A stretch of DNA of 37,837 nucleotides from Anaerolineae bacterium (GCA_023384355.1 JAHDWL010000029.1:1-37837), one strand, 5' to 3'; shown: positions 11,553 to 20,949, numbered from the stretch's first letter. Notes: generated by a model from the letters alone, not told the origin. Translations and numbers: made by a program.

Positions 11553-11903
11553 TCAGGCCACCTCCGAGCGGGGAGTAATTGGTTGGGCGGTCGGCCGCGC
11601 AGCGCGATGATCCTGCTTCATCTGATGGCTCATTATGCTATCCGGTTCAAATTCGCTGACCGGGTCGCATTCGATGATCGACCGCCCGGCGCAGTCGCGA
11701 GGCGCTGGCTGTCGTTCCAGCGCTATCTGATTGCGCGAAATCCAATGGCCGATAGCGCCGTAGAACAGGAACGTCCAGCCAATCAGCAGCCACATGTCCG
11801 CGGCCGGCGAAAAGGGCAGGCGTTGCTCTACTACCAGCAAAGCTCCAAAAGCCAGCCCAATTTCGATCAATGATAACCACTCCGGGATTCGATTCTTTGT
11901 CAT
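11553..11903 (-). CDS. Small two-helix membrane protein inserted between kdpB and kdpC
   Basis: 116 residues, not a recognised Kdp subunit. The start at 11903 has an excellent AGGAGG 6-7 nt upstream. Two hydrophobic helices are visible (IEIGLAFGALLVVEQ, ~residues 12-28; MWLLIGWTFLFYGAIGHWI, ~37-56). A polar tail of ~60 residues with several Glu, Asp, Arg and His follows, probably cytoplasmic. It starts 17 bp after the kdpB stop and ends 1 nt before kdpC, so it is translated as part of the operon. From memory, some cyanobacterial operons carry an extra gene (kdpG) at this position; homology is not established. It is a candidate accessory subunit or regulator of the pump. Confidence 0.8.
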   Translation of the reverse strand: MTKNRIPEWLSLIEIGLAFGALLVVEQRLPFSPAADMWLLIGWTFLFYGAIGHWISRNQIALERQPAPRDCAGRSIIECDPVSEFEPDSIMSHQMKQDHRAARPTAQPITPRSEVA

Positions 11904-11920
11904 GATAACCTCCTGCCACT

Positions 11921-14035
11921 TCACACTAATCCCAGCCAGGAAACGACCACGTCGATGAGCTTGATGCCGATAAACGGGATGATCAATCCGCCCAGACCAT
12001 AGACGAGCAGGTTTCGTCGCAACAGTGCGGCGGCGCTCATCGGCCGGTAACCGACACCTCGCAGCGCCAGCGGGATCAGGGCGACGATGATTAGGGCGTT
12101 GAAGATAATGGCGCTCAGGATAGCGCTCTGAGGCGACGCCAGGCGCATGACGTTGAGCGCGGCGAGCGGTCCCGCGGTCGCTCCGTCCAGGGCGTAGAGC
12201 ATGCCGAACAGCGCCGGTATGATGGCGAAATATTTGGCAATGTCATTGGCGATGCTAAAGGTCGTCAGCGCGCCGCGCGTGATGAGCAGTTGCTTGCCGA
12301 TCTCGACGATCTCGATCAGCTTGGTCGGATCGCTGTCGAGATCGACCATGTTGCCCGCCTCGCGCGCCGCCTGTGTGCCGGTGTTCATGGCGACGCCGAC
12401 GTTGGCCTGGGCCAGCGCAGGGGCGTCGTTCGTGCCGTCGCCGGTCATGGCGACGAGATGGCCGTCAGTCTGCTCCTGACGGATGCGTCGCAATTTGTCT
12501 TCCGGCGTGGCCTGGGCCATGAAGTCGTCCACACCTGCCTCGGCGGCAATGGCCGCGGCCGTCAGCGGGTTGTCGCCGGTGATCATAACCGTGCGGATGC
12601 CCATCCGGCGCAATTGAGCGAAACGCTCGCTCATGCCACCCTTGACCACATCCTTCAACTCGATGACGCCCAGCACTTCCTTGCCCTCGGCGACGACCAG
12701 CGGCGTGCCGCCCCCACCGGCGATGCGGTTCACTAGCGCGTCCACCTCGCCCGGATAGCGGCCGCCCATCATGGCGACATGTTGCCGGACGGCATCGGCT
12801 GCACCCTTGCGGATAGCGAGCGGCGGACGACCGTTTTGCGCCGGAAAGTCGACGCCACTCATGCGTGTCTGGGCGGTGAAGGGTAGAAATTGGACATGCG
12901 GCGCGGCAAGCTCGCGCCCGCGCAGGCCGTACTTGTCCTTGGCCAGAACGACAATCGAGCGCCCCTCGGGCGTTTCGTCGGCCAGCGACGAGAGCTGGGC
13001 GGCATCGGCCAATCGCACCTGTTCGATTCCCGGCGCAGGATGGAAGGCGGTCGCCATGCGGTTGCCGAGGGTGATCGTCCCCGTCTTGTCCAGCAGCAGT
13101 ACATCTACGTCGCCGGCGGCCTCGACCGCCCGGCCGCTCGTCGCCAATACGTTGCGCCGGATGAGCCGGTCCATGCCGCTGATACCAATGGCGCTCAACA
13201 AGCCGCCGATGGTCGTCGGGATGAGGCAGACGAGCAGGGCGATTAGTACCGGGACGGTCGTCGTTGACCGGGTCAGCCCCGAATCAGCCTCGGCATAGGC
13301 GGCAAACGGCCGCAACGAGATGACGGCCAACAGGAAGATTATCGTCAGGCCGGAGAGGAGAATGGTCAGCGCGATCTCATTCGGCGTCTTCTGCCGCTTG
13401 GCTCCCTCGACGAGGGCGATCATCCGATCGAGGAAGGTGCTGCCCTGTTCCGAGGTGATGCGGATCACGATCCGGTCGCTGAGAACGCGCGTGCCGCCGG
13501 TGACGGCGCTGCGGTCGCCGCCGCTCTCGCGGATGACCGGGGCGGACTCACCGGTGATAGCTGACTCGTCGACGCTGGCGATGCCTTCGACCACCTCACC
13601 GTCGCCGGGGATGGCGTCGCCCGCCTCGCAGACGACGAGATCGCCCTTTTTCAGTTGCGAGGCCGGCACGCGCTCCTCGCGTCCGTTGCCGTTGCCGCCC
13701 GTGAGACGACGAGCGCTCATCTCCTGGCGGGCCTTGCGCAGGCTGTCGGCCTGGGCCTTGCCACGTCCCTCAGCCAGCGCCTCGGCGAAGTTGGCAAACA
13801 GGACGGTGAACCAGAGCCAGAGAGCGATTTGCAGATCGAAGGCCGGGTTGGCTGCGCTGCCGCGAGCCAGATCGACGATCAGGAGGAGTGTCGTCAAGGT
13901 CGCGCCGACGGCCACGACGAACATGACCGGGTTCCGGGCCTGTTGCCGCGGGGTCAACTTGCGAAAAGCGTCCACGACCGCCCGCCGCACGATTGGCGGG
14001 TCAAACAACGGTCGTGCTTTTAATCCGTGGTCCAT
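11921..14035 (-). CDS. kdpB: KdpB, P-type ATPase subunit of the K+ pump
   Basis: 704 residues. ATP-hydrolysing subunit of KdpFABC in the cytoplasmic membrane. Visible are the actuator TGES (161-164), the phosphorylation motif DKTGT with Asp316, an FTAQTRMSG nucleotide-binding segment, the hinge [11 protein letters not shown], and membrane helices at ~37-58, 68-85, ~223-245, ~259-283 and in the C-terminal third. GGAG lies about 7 nt before the ATG. There is a 65-bp gap after kdpA and a 17-bp gap before the small membrane gene. Full length with all catalytic motifs. Confidence 0.97.
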   Translation of the reverse strand: MDHGLKARPLFDPPIVRRAVVDAFRKLTPRQQARNPVMFVVAVGATLTTLLLIVDLARGSAANPAFDLQIALWLWFTVLFANFAEALAEGRGKAQADSLRKARQEMSARRLTGGNGNGREERVPASQLKKGDLVVCEAGDAIPGDGEVVEGIASVDESAITGESAPVIRESGGDRSAVTGGTRVLSDRIVIRITSEQGSTFLDRMIALVEGAKRQKTPNEIALTILLSGLTIIFLLAVISLRPFAAYAEADSGLTRSTTTVPVLIALLVCLIPTTIGGLLSAIGISGMDRLIRRNVLATSGRAVEAAGDVDVLLLDKTGTITLGNRMATAFHPAPGIEQVRLADAAQLSSLADETPEGRSIVVLAKDKYGLRGRELAAPHVQFLPFTAQTRMSGVDFPAQNGRPPLAIRKGAADAVRQHVAMMGGRYPGEVDALVNRIAGGGGTPLVVAEGKEVLGVIELKDVVKGGMSERFAQLRRMGIRTVMITGDNPLTAAAIAAEAGVDDFMAQATPEDKLRRIRQEQTDGHLVAMTGDGTNDAPALAQANVGVAMNTGTQAAREAGNMVDLDSDPTKLIEIVEIGKQLLITRGALTTFSIANDIAKYFAIIPALFGMLYALDGATAGPLAALNVMRLASPQSAILSAIIFNALIIVALIPLALRGVGYRPMSAAALLRRNLLVYGLGGLIIPFIGIKLIDVVVSWLGLV

Positions 14036-14100
14036 TCATTAACTCCAAAATCTTTCAGACCTGACAGGGCATCCTTGTGGGAACGATATTGGGAAGACTT

Positions 14101-15792
14101 CTACATCCCGCGCCCGGCGGTCATGAGCAAGTGCTCAACGATTGGCCCCAGCGACAGAGCCGGAAAGAAGGTCAACGCGCCGACGATGAGGATGACGGCA
14201 ATCAACATACCGGCGAACAAGGGCTGATCGGTGGGGAATGTGCCCGAAGACACGGGGACGACTGTCTTGCCGGCCATGCTACCGGCGATGGCGAGCGCCG
14301 GCAGGATGACGCCCAGCCGCCCGATCCACAGGGCCAGGCCCAGCGTGATGTTGTAGAAAGGCGTGTTGCCGTTTAGCCCGGCAAAGGCGCTGCCGTTGTT
14401 GGCGGTGGTCGATGTATAGGCGTAGAGGATTTCGCTGAAGCCGTGCGGCCCGGCGCTGAGGCGGCTCGACAGACCGGCGTCGATGGCTGAGGCCAGCGCG
14501 GTGAAGAGCAGGATCGACGCGGCCGGCAGCAACACCGCCAGCGTGGCCATCTGCACCTCGCGGGCCTCGATCTTCTTGCCCAGATACTCCGGCGTGCGGC
14601 CGACCATCAGCCCGGCGATGAAAACTGTCAGGATGACGAAAACGAGCATCCCGTAGAGACCGGAACCCACGCCGCCAAAGATGACCTCACCCAGCATCAT
14701 GTTGAGCATGGTGACACCTCCCGCCAGCGGGCTTAGACTGCTGTGCATGGAGTTGACCGCGCCGTTGGAAACCGAGGTCGTCGCCGAGGCCCATAGGACG
14801 CTGTTGGCGACGCCGATGCGCGTTTCCTTGCCCTCCATGCTCCCTGCCGCACCCACAACCGGGTTCGGTGTGAATTCAGACAGGAGCATGACGGCCAGCA
14901 GGACGATCATCATCACCATCATGGCGGCAAAGAGCACCCACCCTTGCCGGGAGGAGCCGACCATGCGGCCATAGGTATAAGTCAGCGCGGCCGGGATGAG
15001 CAGCAGGGCCAGCATCTCCAGGAAGTTGCTCAGCGGCGTCGGGTTTTCATAGGGATGGGCGCTGTTGGTGTTGAAGTAGCCGCCGCCGTTCGTGCCCAGT
15101 TGTTTGATGGCGATCTGCGAGGCGGCCGGTCCCTGCGGCAGGATTTGGGTCTCGCCGGCCAGCGTCGTCGCTTTCACGTCGGGGTTAAAGTTCTGCACAA
15201 CGCCCTGGCTGACGAGAACGATGGCCAGCGCCAGCGACAGTGGCAGCAGGACATAGAGCGTCGCGCGGGTCATATCGACCCAGAAATTGCCGACAGTCGT
15301 GGCTGACTTGCGCGCCAGGCCTCTCGCCATGGCCAGCAGGGCGGCTATGCCTGTGGCGGCGCTGAGGAAGTTCTGAACGCCCAGGCCCAACATCTGCGAC
15401 AGGCGGCTCAAAGTCGTCTCCCCGGCATAGGCTTGCCAGTTGGTGTTGGTCACAAAGCTGGTGGCGGTGTTGAATGCCAGAAACGGTTCGACGCCGGGCA
15501 GCTTCTCCGGGTTGAGCGGTAACGCACCTTGCACCAGTTGCAACAAAAAGAGGAACAGGAAGCCGAGCGCGTTGAACAGCAACAACGCAACTGCGTATCC
15601 CTTCCAGTTTTGCTCCTTCTTCATCCCCACGCCGCTCAGTCGGTAGAGAAACCTCTCGACAGGGCGCAGGACGGGTGTCAGGAAAGTCCGCTCACCGTCA
15701 AATACGCGATGCATGTAGCCGCCCAGCAATGGCGTGCAGACGATTAAAAGCCCAAGAAACAGGGCGATTTGGAGCAGATCCAGAGCGGACAT
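14101..15792 (-). CDS. kdpA: KdpA, K+-channel-like subunit of the K+ pump
   Basis: 563 residues starting [13 protein letters not shown] at 15792, one base after the kdpF stop. A longer in-frame ORF upstream is only the out-of-frame reading of kdpF and was discarded. About ten membrane helices are present, with the four pore loops that form the selectivity filter, for example [10 protein letters not shown] and [10 protein letters not shown] followed by the HPYENPTP signature. It belongs to the superfamily of K+ transporters related to KtrB/TrkH. Length matches the family (~560). Confidence 0.97.
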   Translation of the reverse strand: MSALDLLQIALFLGLLIVCTPLLGGYMHRVFDGERTFLTPVLRPVERFLYRLSGVGMKKEQNWKGYAVALLLFNALGFLFLFLLQLVQGALPLNPEKLPGVEPFLAFNTATSFVTNTNWQAYAGETTLSRLSQMLGLGVQNFLSAATGIAALLAMARGLARKSATTVGNFWVDMTRATLYVLLPLSLALAIVLVSQGVVQNFNPDVKATTLAGETQILPQGPAASQIAIKQLGTNGGGYFNTNSAHPYENPTPLSNFLEMLALLLIPAALTYTYGRMVGSSRQGWVLFAAMMVMMIVLLAVMLLSEFTPNPVVGAAGSMEGKETRIGVANSVLWASATTSVSNGAVNSMHSSLSPLAGGVTMLNMMLGEVIFGGVGSGLYGMLVFVILTVFIAGLMVGRTPEYLGKKIEAREVQMATLAVLLPAASILLFTALASAIDAGLSSRLSAGPHGFSEILYAYTSTTANNGSAFAGLNGNTPFYNITLGLALWIGRLGVILPALAIAGSMAGKTVVPVSSGTFPTDQPLFAGMLIAVILIVGALTFFPALSLGPIVEHLLMTAGRGM

Positions 15793-15793
15793 A

Positions 15794-15883
15794 TCAGAAT
15801 CGCTCCGGTCGGAACAGGGAATAAACGAGGTAGACAAGCAGGCCGGCGGCACATAGCCCGGCCAGAATTGCGCCAAAATCCAT
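15794..15883 (-). CDS. kdpF: KdpF, 29-residue accessory subunit
   Basis: A very short gene found by reading the third minus-strand frame ahead of kdpA. The peptide starts [14 protein letters not shown], continues as one transmembrane helix ([10 protein letters not shown]) and ends RPERF, the family's hallmark C-terminus. AAGGAG lies about 7 nt before the ATG. The stop TGA is followed by one base and then the kdpA ATG, so the two are translationally coupled. KdpF is a lipid-like stabilising subunit of KdpFABC. Its presence makes the operon complete: F-A-B-X-C-D-E. Confidence 0.93.
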   Translation of the reverse strand: MDFGAILAGLCAAGLLVYLVYSLFRPERF

Positions 15884-15913
15884 AACAACACTCCTTGTGT
15901 GTCTTCATCGGTT

Positions 15914-15978
15914 ATTATGGTGCGTCTTGAAGGCCGCTGGGCTAAAGATTTGGTCGAAAGGTATCAAGAAAGTATCAA
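15914..15978 (-). promoter_or_regulatory. kdp promoter region with a putative KdpE tandem site
   Basis: On the minus strand TTGATAC occurs twice, exactly 11 bp apart (plus-strand GTATCAA at 15961-15967 and 15972-15978), each followed by a TTTC-like run. OmpR/PhoB-family regulators bind tandem half-sites with this period. A CATAAT -10 box (plus 15914-15919) lacks a good -35, as expected for an activator-dependent promoter. The repeats would then lie about 55-71 bp upstream of the start, which from memory is where KdpE binds in E. coli. Confidence 0.5.
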
Positions 15979-15990
15979 AATCGTCTTATA

Positions 15991-16030
15991 ACAAAAAAGG
16001 GCGCAAGGAGCTTATTCCCCTTGCGCCCTT
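15991..16030 (-). terminator. Rho-independent terminator of the acyl-CoA ligase gene
   Basis: A perfect 12-bp stem (AAGGGCGCAAGG at 15997-16008 with CCTTGCGCCCTT at 16019-16030) is followed on the minus strand by a T-run (plus-strand A-run just before 15999). It lies 28 bp beyond the stop of the ligase gene and insulates the kdp promoter. Confidence 0.9.
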
Positions 16031-16057
16031 CGGCATGCGATGATATTTCCTTTGATG

Positions 16058-17602
16058 TTAGCGGAGTTCGCGTTTCAGGATTTTCCCCGTGGCCGTCATG
16101 GGCAGCGATTCGCGAATCTCGATGATGCGCGGGTATTTGTAGCCGGCCATGCAGCCCCGGCACCAGTCGATCAGTTCATCCTCATCCACGGTCTGGCCCG
16201 GCTTGAGGATGACATACGCCTTGATCTCCTCGCCGTAGCTATCGTGGGGTACGCCGACGACGGCCGCCAGACTGACCGCCGGGTGGGTCACCATGACCTC
16301 TTCAATCTCGCGCGGGTAGACGTTGAACCCGCCGCGGATGATCATATCCTTCACCCGATCGGTGATGTAGACGAAGCCATCCTCATCCATGTGGCCCAGG
16401 TCGCCGGTATGGAACCAGCCGCCGCGCATCGCCTCAGCCGTGGCCTCCGGCCGTTTGTAGTAGCCTTTCATGATGTTGTGCCCCTTGAGCACGATCTCGC
16501 CCATCTCGCCTTGCGGAACGTCCTTGTCCAGCGGATCGACGAGGCGAACCTGCACCCCCCAGACGGGCAGGCCGATGGAGCCGGGCTTCGGCGGCCGGTC
16601 GAGACGGTTGAAGGTCGCCACCGGGCTTGTCTCCGAGAGGCCATAGCCCTCCAGTATCTGGACGCCGAACTTCTCGCCGAAGGCGCGCATCACCTCGACC
16701 GGCATTGCCGCGCCGCCGGAGACGGCCAGTCGCAGGTTGTGGGCGATCTTTGCCAGGTCAAACTTCTCCGGATGGGGATGGTTGAGCATGGCCCAATACA
16801 TGGTGGGTACGCCGGCGAAGATAGTCACATTGTCGCGCTCCATGATGCCCAGCGCGGCATCGGGGTCGAAGCGCGGCAGCAGGGAGAGCGCTGCCTTGTT
16901 ATAGAAGCCGGCATTCATCTGCACTGTCTGGCCGAAGGAGTGGAAGAGCGGCAGCGTGACCAGATGGACGTCATCGACTTCGGGGTGGTACATAGTATCC
17001 GACAGGCGGGCGTTCATGACCATGTTGCTGTGAGTCAACTCCGCGCCCTTGGGGCTACCGGTGGTGCCGCTGGTGTAGAGAATGACGGCCGTGTCGTCGG
17101 CGTGGGTCATCACCGTGTCGAATACCGGCGACCGCCCGGCCATCAGTTGGCCCACAGTCTTCGTCCCCTCGATAGACGACGCCGCGGCCGGGTCGATGGT
17201 GATCATGTAAAAGTGCTCGCACGACGGCGTCTGCTGGAACCCCTCGTAGCCGAACTGGCCCATCGGCAGATCGGGCGTGCCCTGGAAACAGATGTAGGCT
17301 TTCGCGTCGGAGTCGGCCAGATGATAGGCAATCTCCCGTCCCTTCAGCAGGACGTTGAGCGGCACGACGACCGCTCCCGCCTTCAGAATGCCGTAATAGA
17401 TGACGGGAAAGTGGGGCAGGTTGGGGCAGGTCAGCGCCACCTTGTCGCCCGGCCGGATGCCGATGTCGACCAGTCCGCCGGCGATCTGATTGGCGGCGGC
17501 GTTGACGGCGGCATAGGGGAGCTTCATGTCGTTGAAGATGACTGCCGTGCGGGTCGGAGCCTCGCGCGCGCTGTCTTCCAGTAAGACGGCCAGGTTGAGC
17601 AT
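16058..17602 (-). CDS. AMP-forming long-chain acyl-CoA synthetase (FadD-like)
   Basis: 514 residues of the ANL adenylating superfamily. Visible are the P-loop YTSGTTGSPKG (176-186), the GYGLSETSP motif, HTGDLGHMDEDGFVYITDR with the catalytic hinge, GFNVYPREIEE, and the C-terminal catalytic Lys in TATGKILKREL. It probably activates a carboxylic acid, most likely a fatty acid, to its CoA thioester via an acyl-adenylate. Chain-length preference cannot be read from sequence. GGAG lies 8 nt before the ATG. It is monocistronic, with its own terminator. Confidence 0.9.
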   Translation of the reverse strand: MLNLAVLLEDSAREAPTRTAVIFNDMKLPYAAVNAAANQIAGGLVDIGIRPGDKVALTCPNLPHFPVIYYGILKAGAVVVPLNVLLKGREIAYHLADSDAKAYICFQGTPDLPMGQFGYEGFQQTPSCEHFYMITIDPAAASSIEGTKTVGQLMAGRSPVFDTVMTHADDTAVILYTSGTTGSPKGAELTHSNMVMNARLSDTMYHPEVDDVHLVTLPLFHSFGQTVQMNAGFYNKAALSLLPRFDPDAALGIMERDNVTIFAGVPTMYWAMLNHPHPEKFDLAKIAHNLRLAVSGGAAMPVEVMRAFGEKFGVQILEGYGLSETSPVATFNRLDRPPKPGSIGLPVWGVQVRLVDPLDKDVPQGEMGEIVLKGHNIMKGYYKRPEATAEAMRGGWFHTGDLGHMDEDGFVYITDRVKDMIIRGGFNVYPREIEEVMVTHPAVSLAAVVGVPHDSYGEEIKAYVILKPGQTVDEDELIDWCRGCMAGYKYPRIIEIRESLPMTATGKILKRELR

Positions 17603-17647
17603 CGATTATCTCCTTGATTGATTTGTCAAAATTAGATTATCCAGCGG

Positions 17648-18202
17648 TTAACGACCCGGAACCCATTCGCGGCGCAGCAGCCCGTAGAGGTACATGTCGT
17701 AACGGTGCCCGTCGCGCTCGATGTGCTCCCGGTAGACCCCTTCGCGGGTGAAACCGATGTGCTCATAGAGGGCGATGGCCGGCTCATTGTAACTGAAGAC
17801 CGTCAGGCAGACGCGATAGAGATTCAGCTCGTTGAAGGCAAAATTGAGGGCCAGGTGCATCGCCTCGTGGCCGTAGCCCTGGCTGCGGTAGCGGGCGTCG
17901 CCGATGCCGATGCTCATGAACGTCGTGCGGTGCGGCCAGCTCACCCCGTCCATCTCCAGCAGACCGATGAGTTCCTCTTCGTCGTCGAGCAGACGGACGG
18001 CGAACAGGAATATATCCGGGCTGGTCTGGCTCAGGTCCAGGCGGCGGCTTATCTGTTCATCGTTTCGCGGGGCGGCCGGGGCCGTGTCGTAGAGCCGCAG
18101 GAAGTCGGGATCGCTCCACCAGCGTGTGATTGTCGCAAGATCATTTGAGGTCACGGCGGTTAACCTGACCTTTTCGCCGCGTAACAGGTTAGGTGCTATC
18201 AT
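17648..18202 (-). CDS. GNAT acetyltransferase, RimJ/RimL-like
   Basis: 184 residues. Starts at 18202 (MIAPNLLRGEKVRLTAV) with GGAG about 8 nt upstream; a longer reading would overlap the divergent aminotransferase start. The acetyl-CoA site is visible as RSQGYGHEAMHLAL, with the 'NLYRVCLTVFSYNEPAIALYEHIGFTREG' motif typical of the RimJ/RimL branch (protein N-terminal or small-molecule acetylation). The target is unknown. It is divergently oriented to the aminotransferase gene with only 52 bp between starts, so promoters may overlap. Confidence 0.85.
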   Translation of the reverse strand: MIAPNLLRGEKVRLTAVTSNDLATITRWWSDPDFLRLYDTAPAAPRNDEQISRRLDLSQTSPDIFLFAVRLLDDEEELIGLLEMDGVSWPHRTTFMSIGIGDARYRSQGYGHEAMHLALNFAFNELNLYRVCLTVFSYNEPAIALYEHIGFTREGVYREHIERDGHRYDMYLYGLLRREWVPGR

Positions 18203-18254
18203 GAATATTTCTCCTGCCCGGCACCATATCGCCGCGTGGGGACCGAGGACAGAC

Positions 18255-19409
18255 ATGAGTATAGACACCTTCACAATCAATGACAATCACCGCCTGAATC
18301 TGCCGACGATCGACATGCCGCCGCGCATCCTTCTGGGCGCGGGGCCGTCGAACAGCCACCCGCGCGTCTTCGCGGCCATGATCGCGCCGACCGTCGGCTA
18401 TCTCGACTCGAACTTCATCCAGGTCATGGACGAGGTGAGCGAGTTGCTGCGCTACGCGTGGCAGACGAATAACGAATACACCGTCGTCGTCAGCGGCACG
18501 GGCACATCGGCCATGGAAGCGGCCTTTGCCAATGTCGTCGAACCGGGCGACCGGGTGCTGGTCGGCGTGGCCGGCTACTTTGGCCGCCGCATGGTCGATA
18601 TCGCCGGCCGCTACGGCGGCGATGTGCGCTGCATTGAGGCGGTGTGGGGTGAGGCATTCACCCTCGACGAAATACGCCAGGCCATGGAGGTTCACCGGCC
18701 CCAGGTATTGGCCGTGGTTCATGCCGAGACCTCGACCGGCGTCCGCCAGCCGTTGGACGGGCTGGCCGAGTTGTGTCGCGAGCACGATTGCCTGCTGCTG
18801 GTCGACACCGTCACCAGCCTGGGCGGCGTGCCCCTCTACGTTGATGACTGGGGCATCGACGTCGCCTACAGCGGCTCGCAGAAGTGCCTCAGCGCGCCGT
18901 CGGGCGTCGGCCCGCTCACGTTCGGCCCGCGGGCGCTGGAGAAAATCGACAACCGCCGGACGCCCATCGCCAACTTTTACATGAACGCCGAACTCATGGG
19001 CAAATACTGGTCCGGGACGCCGCGCGGCTATCACCATACCGCGCCGGCACACCTGTATTACGCCATGCGCGAGGGGTTGCGCCTCGTGGCCGAGGAAGGG
19101 CTGGCCGAGCGTTGGGCACGACACCAGTCTGTGGCCGAGGCGTTCTGGGCCGGACTGGAAGAGATGGGGCTGACGCCCCATGTGGCGCTGGAGTACCGCC
19201 TGCCGAGCCTGACGACTGTGCGCGTGCCGGCGGGCGTCGACGCCGCGGCCGTGGCGCGCCGGCTGCTGAACGAATACAACGTCGAGATTTCCGGCGGCCT
19301 GGGCGATCTGGCCGGCAAGGTGTGGCGCGTCGGCCTGATGGGCTATAACGCCCGTCGCGAGAATGTGGCCGTGCTGCTGCGGGCGCTGGCTGAGGTGTTG
19401 GGACGTTAA
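18255..19409 (+). CDS. Alanine-glyoxylate / serine-pyruvate aminotransferase family enzyme
   Basis: 384 residues, class V PLP aminotransferase. The sequence opens [17 protein letters not shown], a hallmark of the AGT family, followed by [12 protein letters not shown] (cofactor phosphate), [13 protein letters not shown] and VDTVTSLGG (Asp to the pyridine N). The Schiff-base lysine is Lys210 in SGSQKCL. The family transfers amino groups to glyoxylate or pyruvate from Ala or Ser, or acts in purine breakdown; the donor cannot be fixed here. The start at 18255 has GAGGA 5 nt upstream; an earlier ATG at 18201 would overlap the divergent GNAT start. Confidence 0.92.
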   Translation: MSIDTFTINDNHRLNLPTIDMPPRILLGAGPSNSHPRVFAAMIAPTVGYLDSNFIQVMDEVSELLRYAWQTNNEYTVVVSGTGTSAMEAAFANVVEPGDRVLVGVAGYFGRRMVDIAGRYGGDVRCIEAVWGEAFTLDEIRQAMEVHRPQVLAVVHAETSTGVRQPLDGLAELCREHDCLLLVDTVTSLGGVPLYVDDWGIDVAYSGSQKCLSAPSGVGPLTFGPRALEKIDNRRTPIANFYMNAELMGKYWSGTPRGYHHTAPAHLYYAMREGLRLVAEEGLAERWARHQSVAEAFWAGLEEMGLTPHVALEYRLPSLTTVRVPAGVDAAAVARRLLNEYNVEISGGLGDLAGKVWRVGLMGYNARRENVAVLLRALAEVLGR

Positions 19410-19413
19410 GTCG

Positions 19414-19466
19414 GTATTCAGTAGGACAGTATACAGTATTCAGTAGGCTGGTATCCGGTAGGTCAG
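19414..19466. repeat. Dispersed repeat island R1 (GTATTCAGTAGG units)
   Basis: Degenerate ~15-bp units GTATTCAGTAGGNC, GTATACA, GTATTCAGTAGGCTG and GTATCCGGTAGG fill the gap between the aminotransferase and YjbR genes. The reverse complement (CCTACTGAATAC) matches the units of the islands at 26.6, 28.6 and 32.1 kb. Confidence 0.7.
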
Positions 19467-19499
19467 ATGCGCGCTGACCTGCCGGCCATCGATGAACTT

Positions 19500-19871
19500 A
19501 TGGACATCACGACGCTAAGGACCCGCTTGCTCGCCCAAAAGGGCGCGACGGAGGAGACACCCTTCGGGCCGGAGGCGCTGGTCTACAAAGTCATGGGGAA
19601 GATGTTCGCGCTGGTGGCATGGGAAGAGGAGCCACTGACGATCACGCTGAAGTGCGAGCCGGGACAGGCGCTTTTCCTGCGCGACTTGTATCCGGCCGTC
19701 CGGCCCGGCTACCACATGAACAAAAAGCACTGGAACACGATCACGCTGGACGACACCGTGCCGGAAGCAGAGTTGGCAGCCATGATCGATGACTCCTACG
19801 AGCTTGTCGTCAAGAGCCTGACGCGCGCTCAGCAGGAGATATTGTCTGCATCACAGGAGGAAATACCATGA
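19500..19871 (+). CDS. MmcQ/YjbR family protein
   Basis: 123 residues. The sequence (TEETPFGPEALVYKVMGKMFALVAW, then a central CEPGQALFLRDLYPAVRPGYHMNKKHWNTI and a C-terminal helix) fits the YjbR/MmcQ family, a cytosolic fold compared with a DNA-binding CyaY-like domain. No biochemical function is established to my knowledge. ATG 19500 fits the usual family N-terminus; an upstream ATG at 19467 lies at the edge of the repeat island. The stop overlaps the next start by 4 nt (ATGA). Confidence 0.8.
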   Translation: MDITTLRTRLLAQKGATEETPFGPEALVYKVMGKMFALVAWEEEPLTITLKCEPGQALFLRDLYPAVRPGYHMNKKHWNTITLDDTVPEAELAAMIDDSYELVVKSLTRAQQEILSASQEEIP

Positions 19872-20137
19872 ATGACGATGAAACATTGAAACTGGTGGAG
19901 AGCCTGCAACAGGAGATCGTTTACCTGCGCGGCCGCGTGGACGCCCTGGAATCGAATCAACAAATGAATCAGCCGGAGGGGCTGCCGAAGACCTGGTTGC
20001 TAAGCCACAACTACTTCAAGCGCGCTTTTGGGGTCTATGGCCTCAGTCTCGTAGCCGGGATTCTCATTTCGATCCCGTTCCTGTGTCTGTACCTGCTGTT
20101 TTTTCTCGCTCTGGGTGTTGGTGGTTATTTACCTTAG
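19868..20137 (+). CDS. Small coiled-coil membrane protein, unknown
   Basis: 89 residues, not recognised. The N-terminal third is a short heptad-like helix (LKLVESLQQEIVYLRGRVDALESN). The C-terminal part has one long or two tightly packed hydrophobic segments (FGVYGLSLVAGILISIPFLCLYLLFFLALGVGG). It overlaps the YjbR stop by 4 nt and has CAGGAGG 6-7 nt upstream, so the two are co-translated and may work together. The 220 bp that follow, up to the Hsp20 terminator, show nothing convincing. Confidence 0.7.
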   Translation: MNDDETLKLVESLQQEIVYLRGRVDALESNQQMNQPEGLPKTWLLSHNYFKRAFGVYGLSLVAGILISIPFLCLYLLFFLALGVGGYLP

Positions 20138-20354
20138 GTAATCCATCGTCCGCACCGTGGCGTTGTCGCGGGAATATGGGCCGTCGCGCTCAATCACTGC
20201 CCGTGATTTAATCCATGCGGCCGTCATGCAAAACAACGATTTGACGACCATAATCTTGACCGACAGGTGCTTTGATCAGATCAAGGGACTGACGCGACGA
20301 CATCCGCAACAGCTGGTGGACCAGGAAGGGTAAATAACCCTCAGCCCAGGCACG

Positions 20355-20394
20355 CAAAAAAGGCGCTGAGGAGTTAACCTCCTCAGCGCCTTTA
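20355..20394 (-). terminator. Rho-independent terminator of hsp20
   Basis: A 15-bp perfect stem (AAAGGCGCTGAGGAG at 20359-20373 with its complement at 20379-20393) has a 5-nt loop and is followed on the minus strand by six T. It lies 25 bp beyond the hsp20 stop. Short T-runs on both sides could make it bidirectional. Confidence 0.9.
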
Positions 20395-20418
20395 TTCATT
20401 TCAAACGGGGTGCGTAAG

Positions 20419-20880
20419 CTACGCGGCCTTGACTTCGATTCGCTTCGGCTTCACTTCTTCGGCCTTGGGCACAGTCAGCGTCAACACGCCGTTCTCGTAT
20501 TCGGCCTCGATTTTCGCGGCATTGACCGGCACCGGGAAGCGCAGGCTGCGGCTGAAGCTGCCGAAGCGACGCTCGCGGATGTGGTAGGTCTCTTCCTCAA
20601 TCGTCTCGTCTTCCTTGATCTCGCCCTGAACAGTCAGAACGTTATCTTCAAGGGTGACGTTTAAATCCTTGGGGTCGACGCCCGGCAGGGACGCCTTGAC
20701 GGTGAAGTTATCGCCTTTCTCGGCCACATCGACGGCCAGATTCCAGCTGCCGACGACCTCGTTCGTGCGCAGCGGCATGCCCCAACGGGTGCGATATAAA
20801 GGAGATTCAAAGACGCGGTCGAACTCGTTAATCAGGTTAGTCGATTCGCGCATCGGGTTCCAGCGGATTATCTTTGTCAT
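20419..20880 (-). CDS. Hsp20 small heat-shock protein
   Basis: 153 residues. ATP-independent holdase chaperone of the cytoplasm. The alpha-crystallin domain spans about residues 45-140 and shows the conserved ASLPGVDPKDLNVTLEDNVLTVQGE, the ERRFGSFSRSLRFP segment and the AEYENGVLTLTVPK block; the C-terminus is Lys/Val rich. ATG 20880 is chosen because GGAGGT is 6 nt upstream; the ATG at 20886 directly abuts that site. An inverted repeat lies 50-69 bp upstream. The gene is monocistronic. Confidence 0.95.
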   Translation of the reverse strand: MTKIIRWNPMRESTNLINEFDRVFESPLYRTRWGMPLRTNEVVGSWNLAVDVAEKGDNFTVKASLPGVDPKDLNVTLEDNVLTVQGEIKEDETIEEETYHIRERRFGSFSRSLRFPVPVNAAKIEAEYENGVLTLTVPKAEEVKPKRIEVKAA

Positions 20881-20929
20881 GGTCATACCTCCAGCTTTGT
20901 ATGAGAAGTAGTTCGGTTTCTTTTTGGTT

Positions 20930-20949
20930 TGTGATACGTCCTTATCACA
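20930..20949. promoter_or_regulatory. Inverted repeat upstream of hsp20, putative operator
   Basis: TGTGATA (20930-20936) and TATCACA (20943-20949) are perfect inverted half-sites around 6 bp. The same half-site recurs as the 10-bp palindrome GTGATATCAC at 21027-21036 in the same gap. It is not the CIRCE element (TTAGCACTC/GAGTGCTAA). No clear -35/-10 pair was found around it. Confidence 0.4.

Noticed and set aside
16040-17584. A 514-codon open frame on the plus strand, antisense to the acyl-CoA ligase
   Set aside because: It mirrors the ligase gene in a high-GC context; its product is rich in His, Arg, Gln and Val with no recognisable motif. The same holds for long antisense frames in uvrA (1337-2689) and argD (25593-26564).
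20226-20333. A 35-codon plus-strand frame before the hsp20 terminator
   Set aside because: No ribosome site, no recognisable motif, and composition close to non-coding. A minus-strand frame here runs through the terminator stem.
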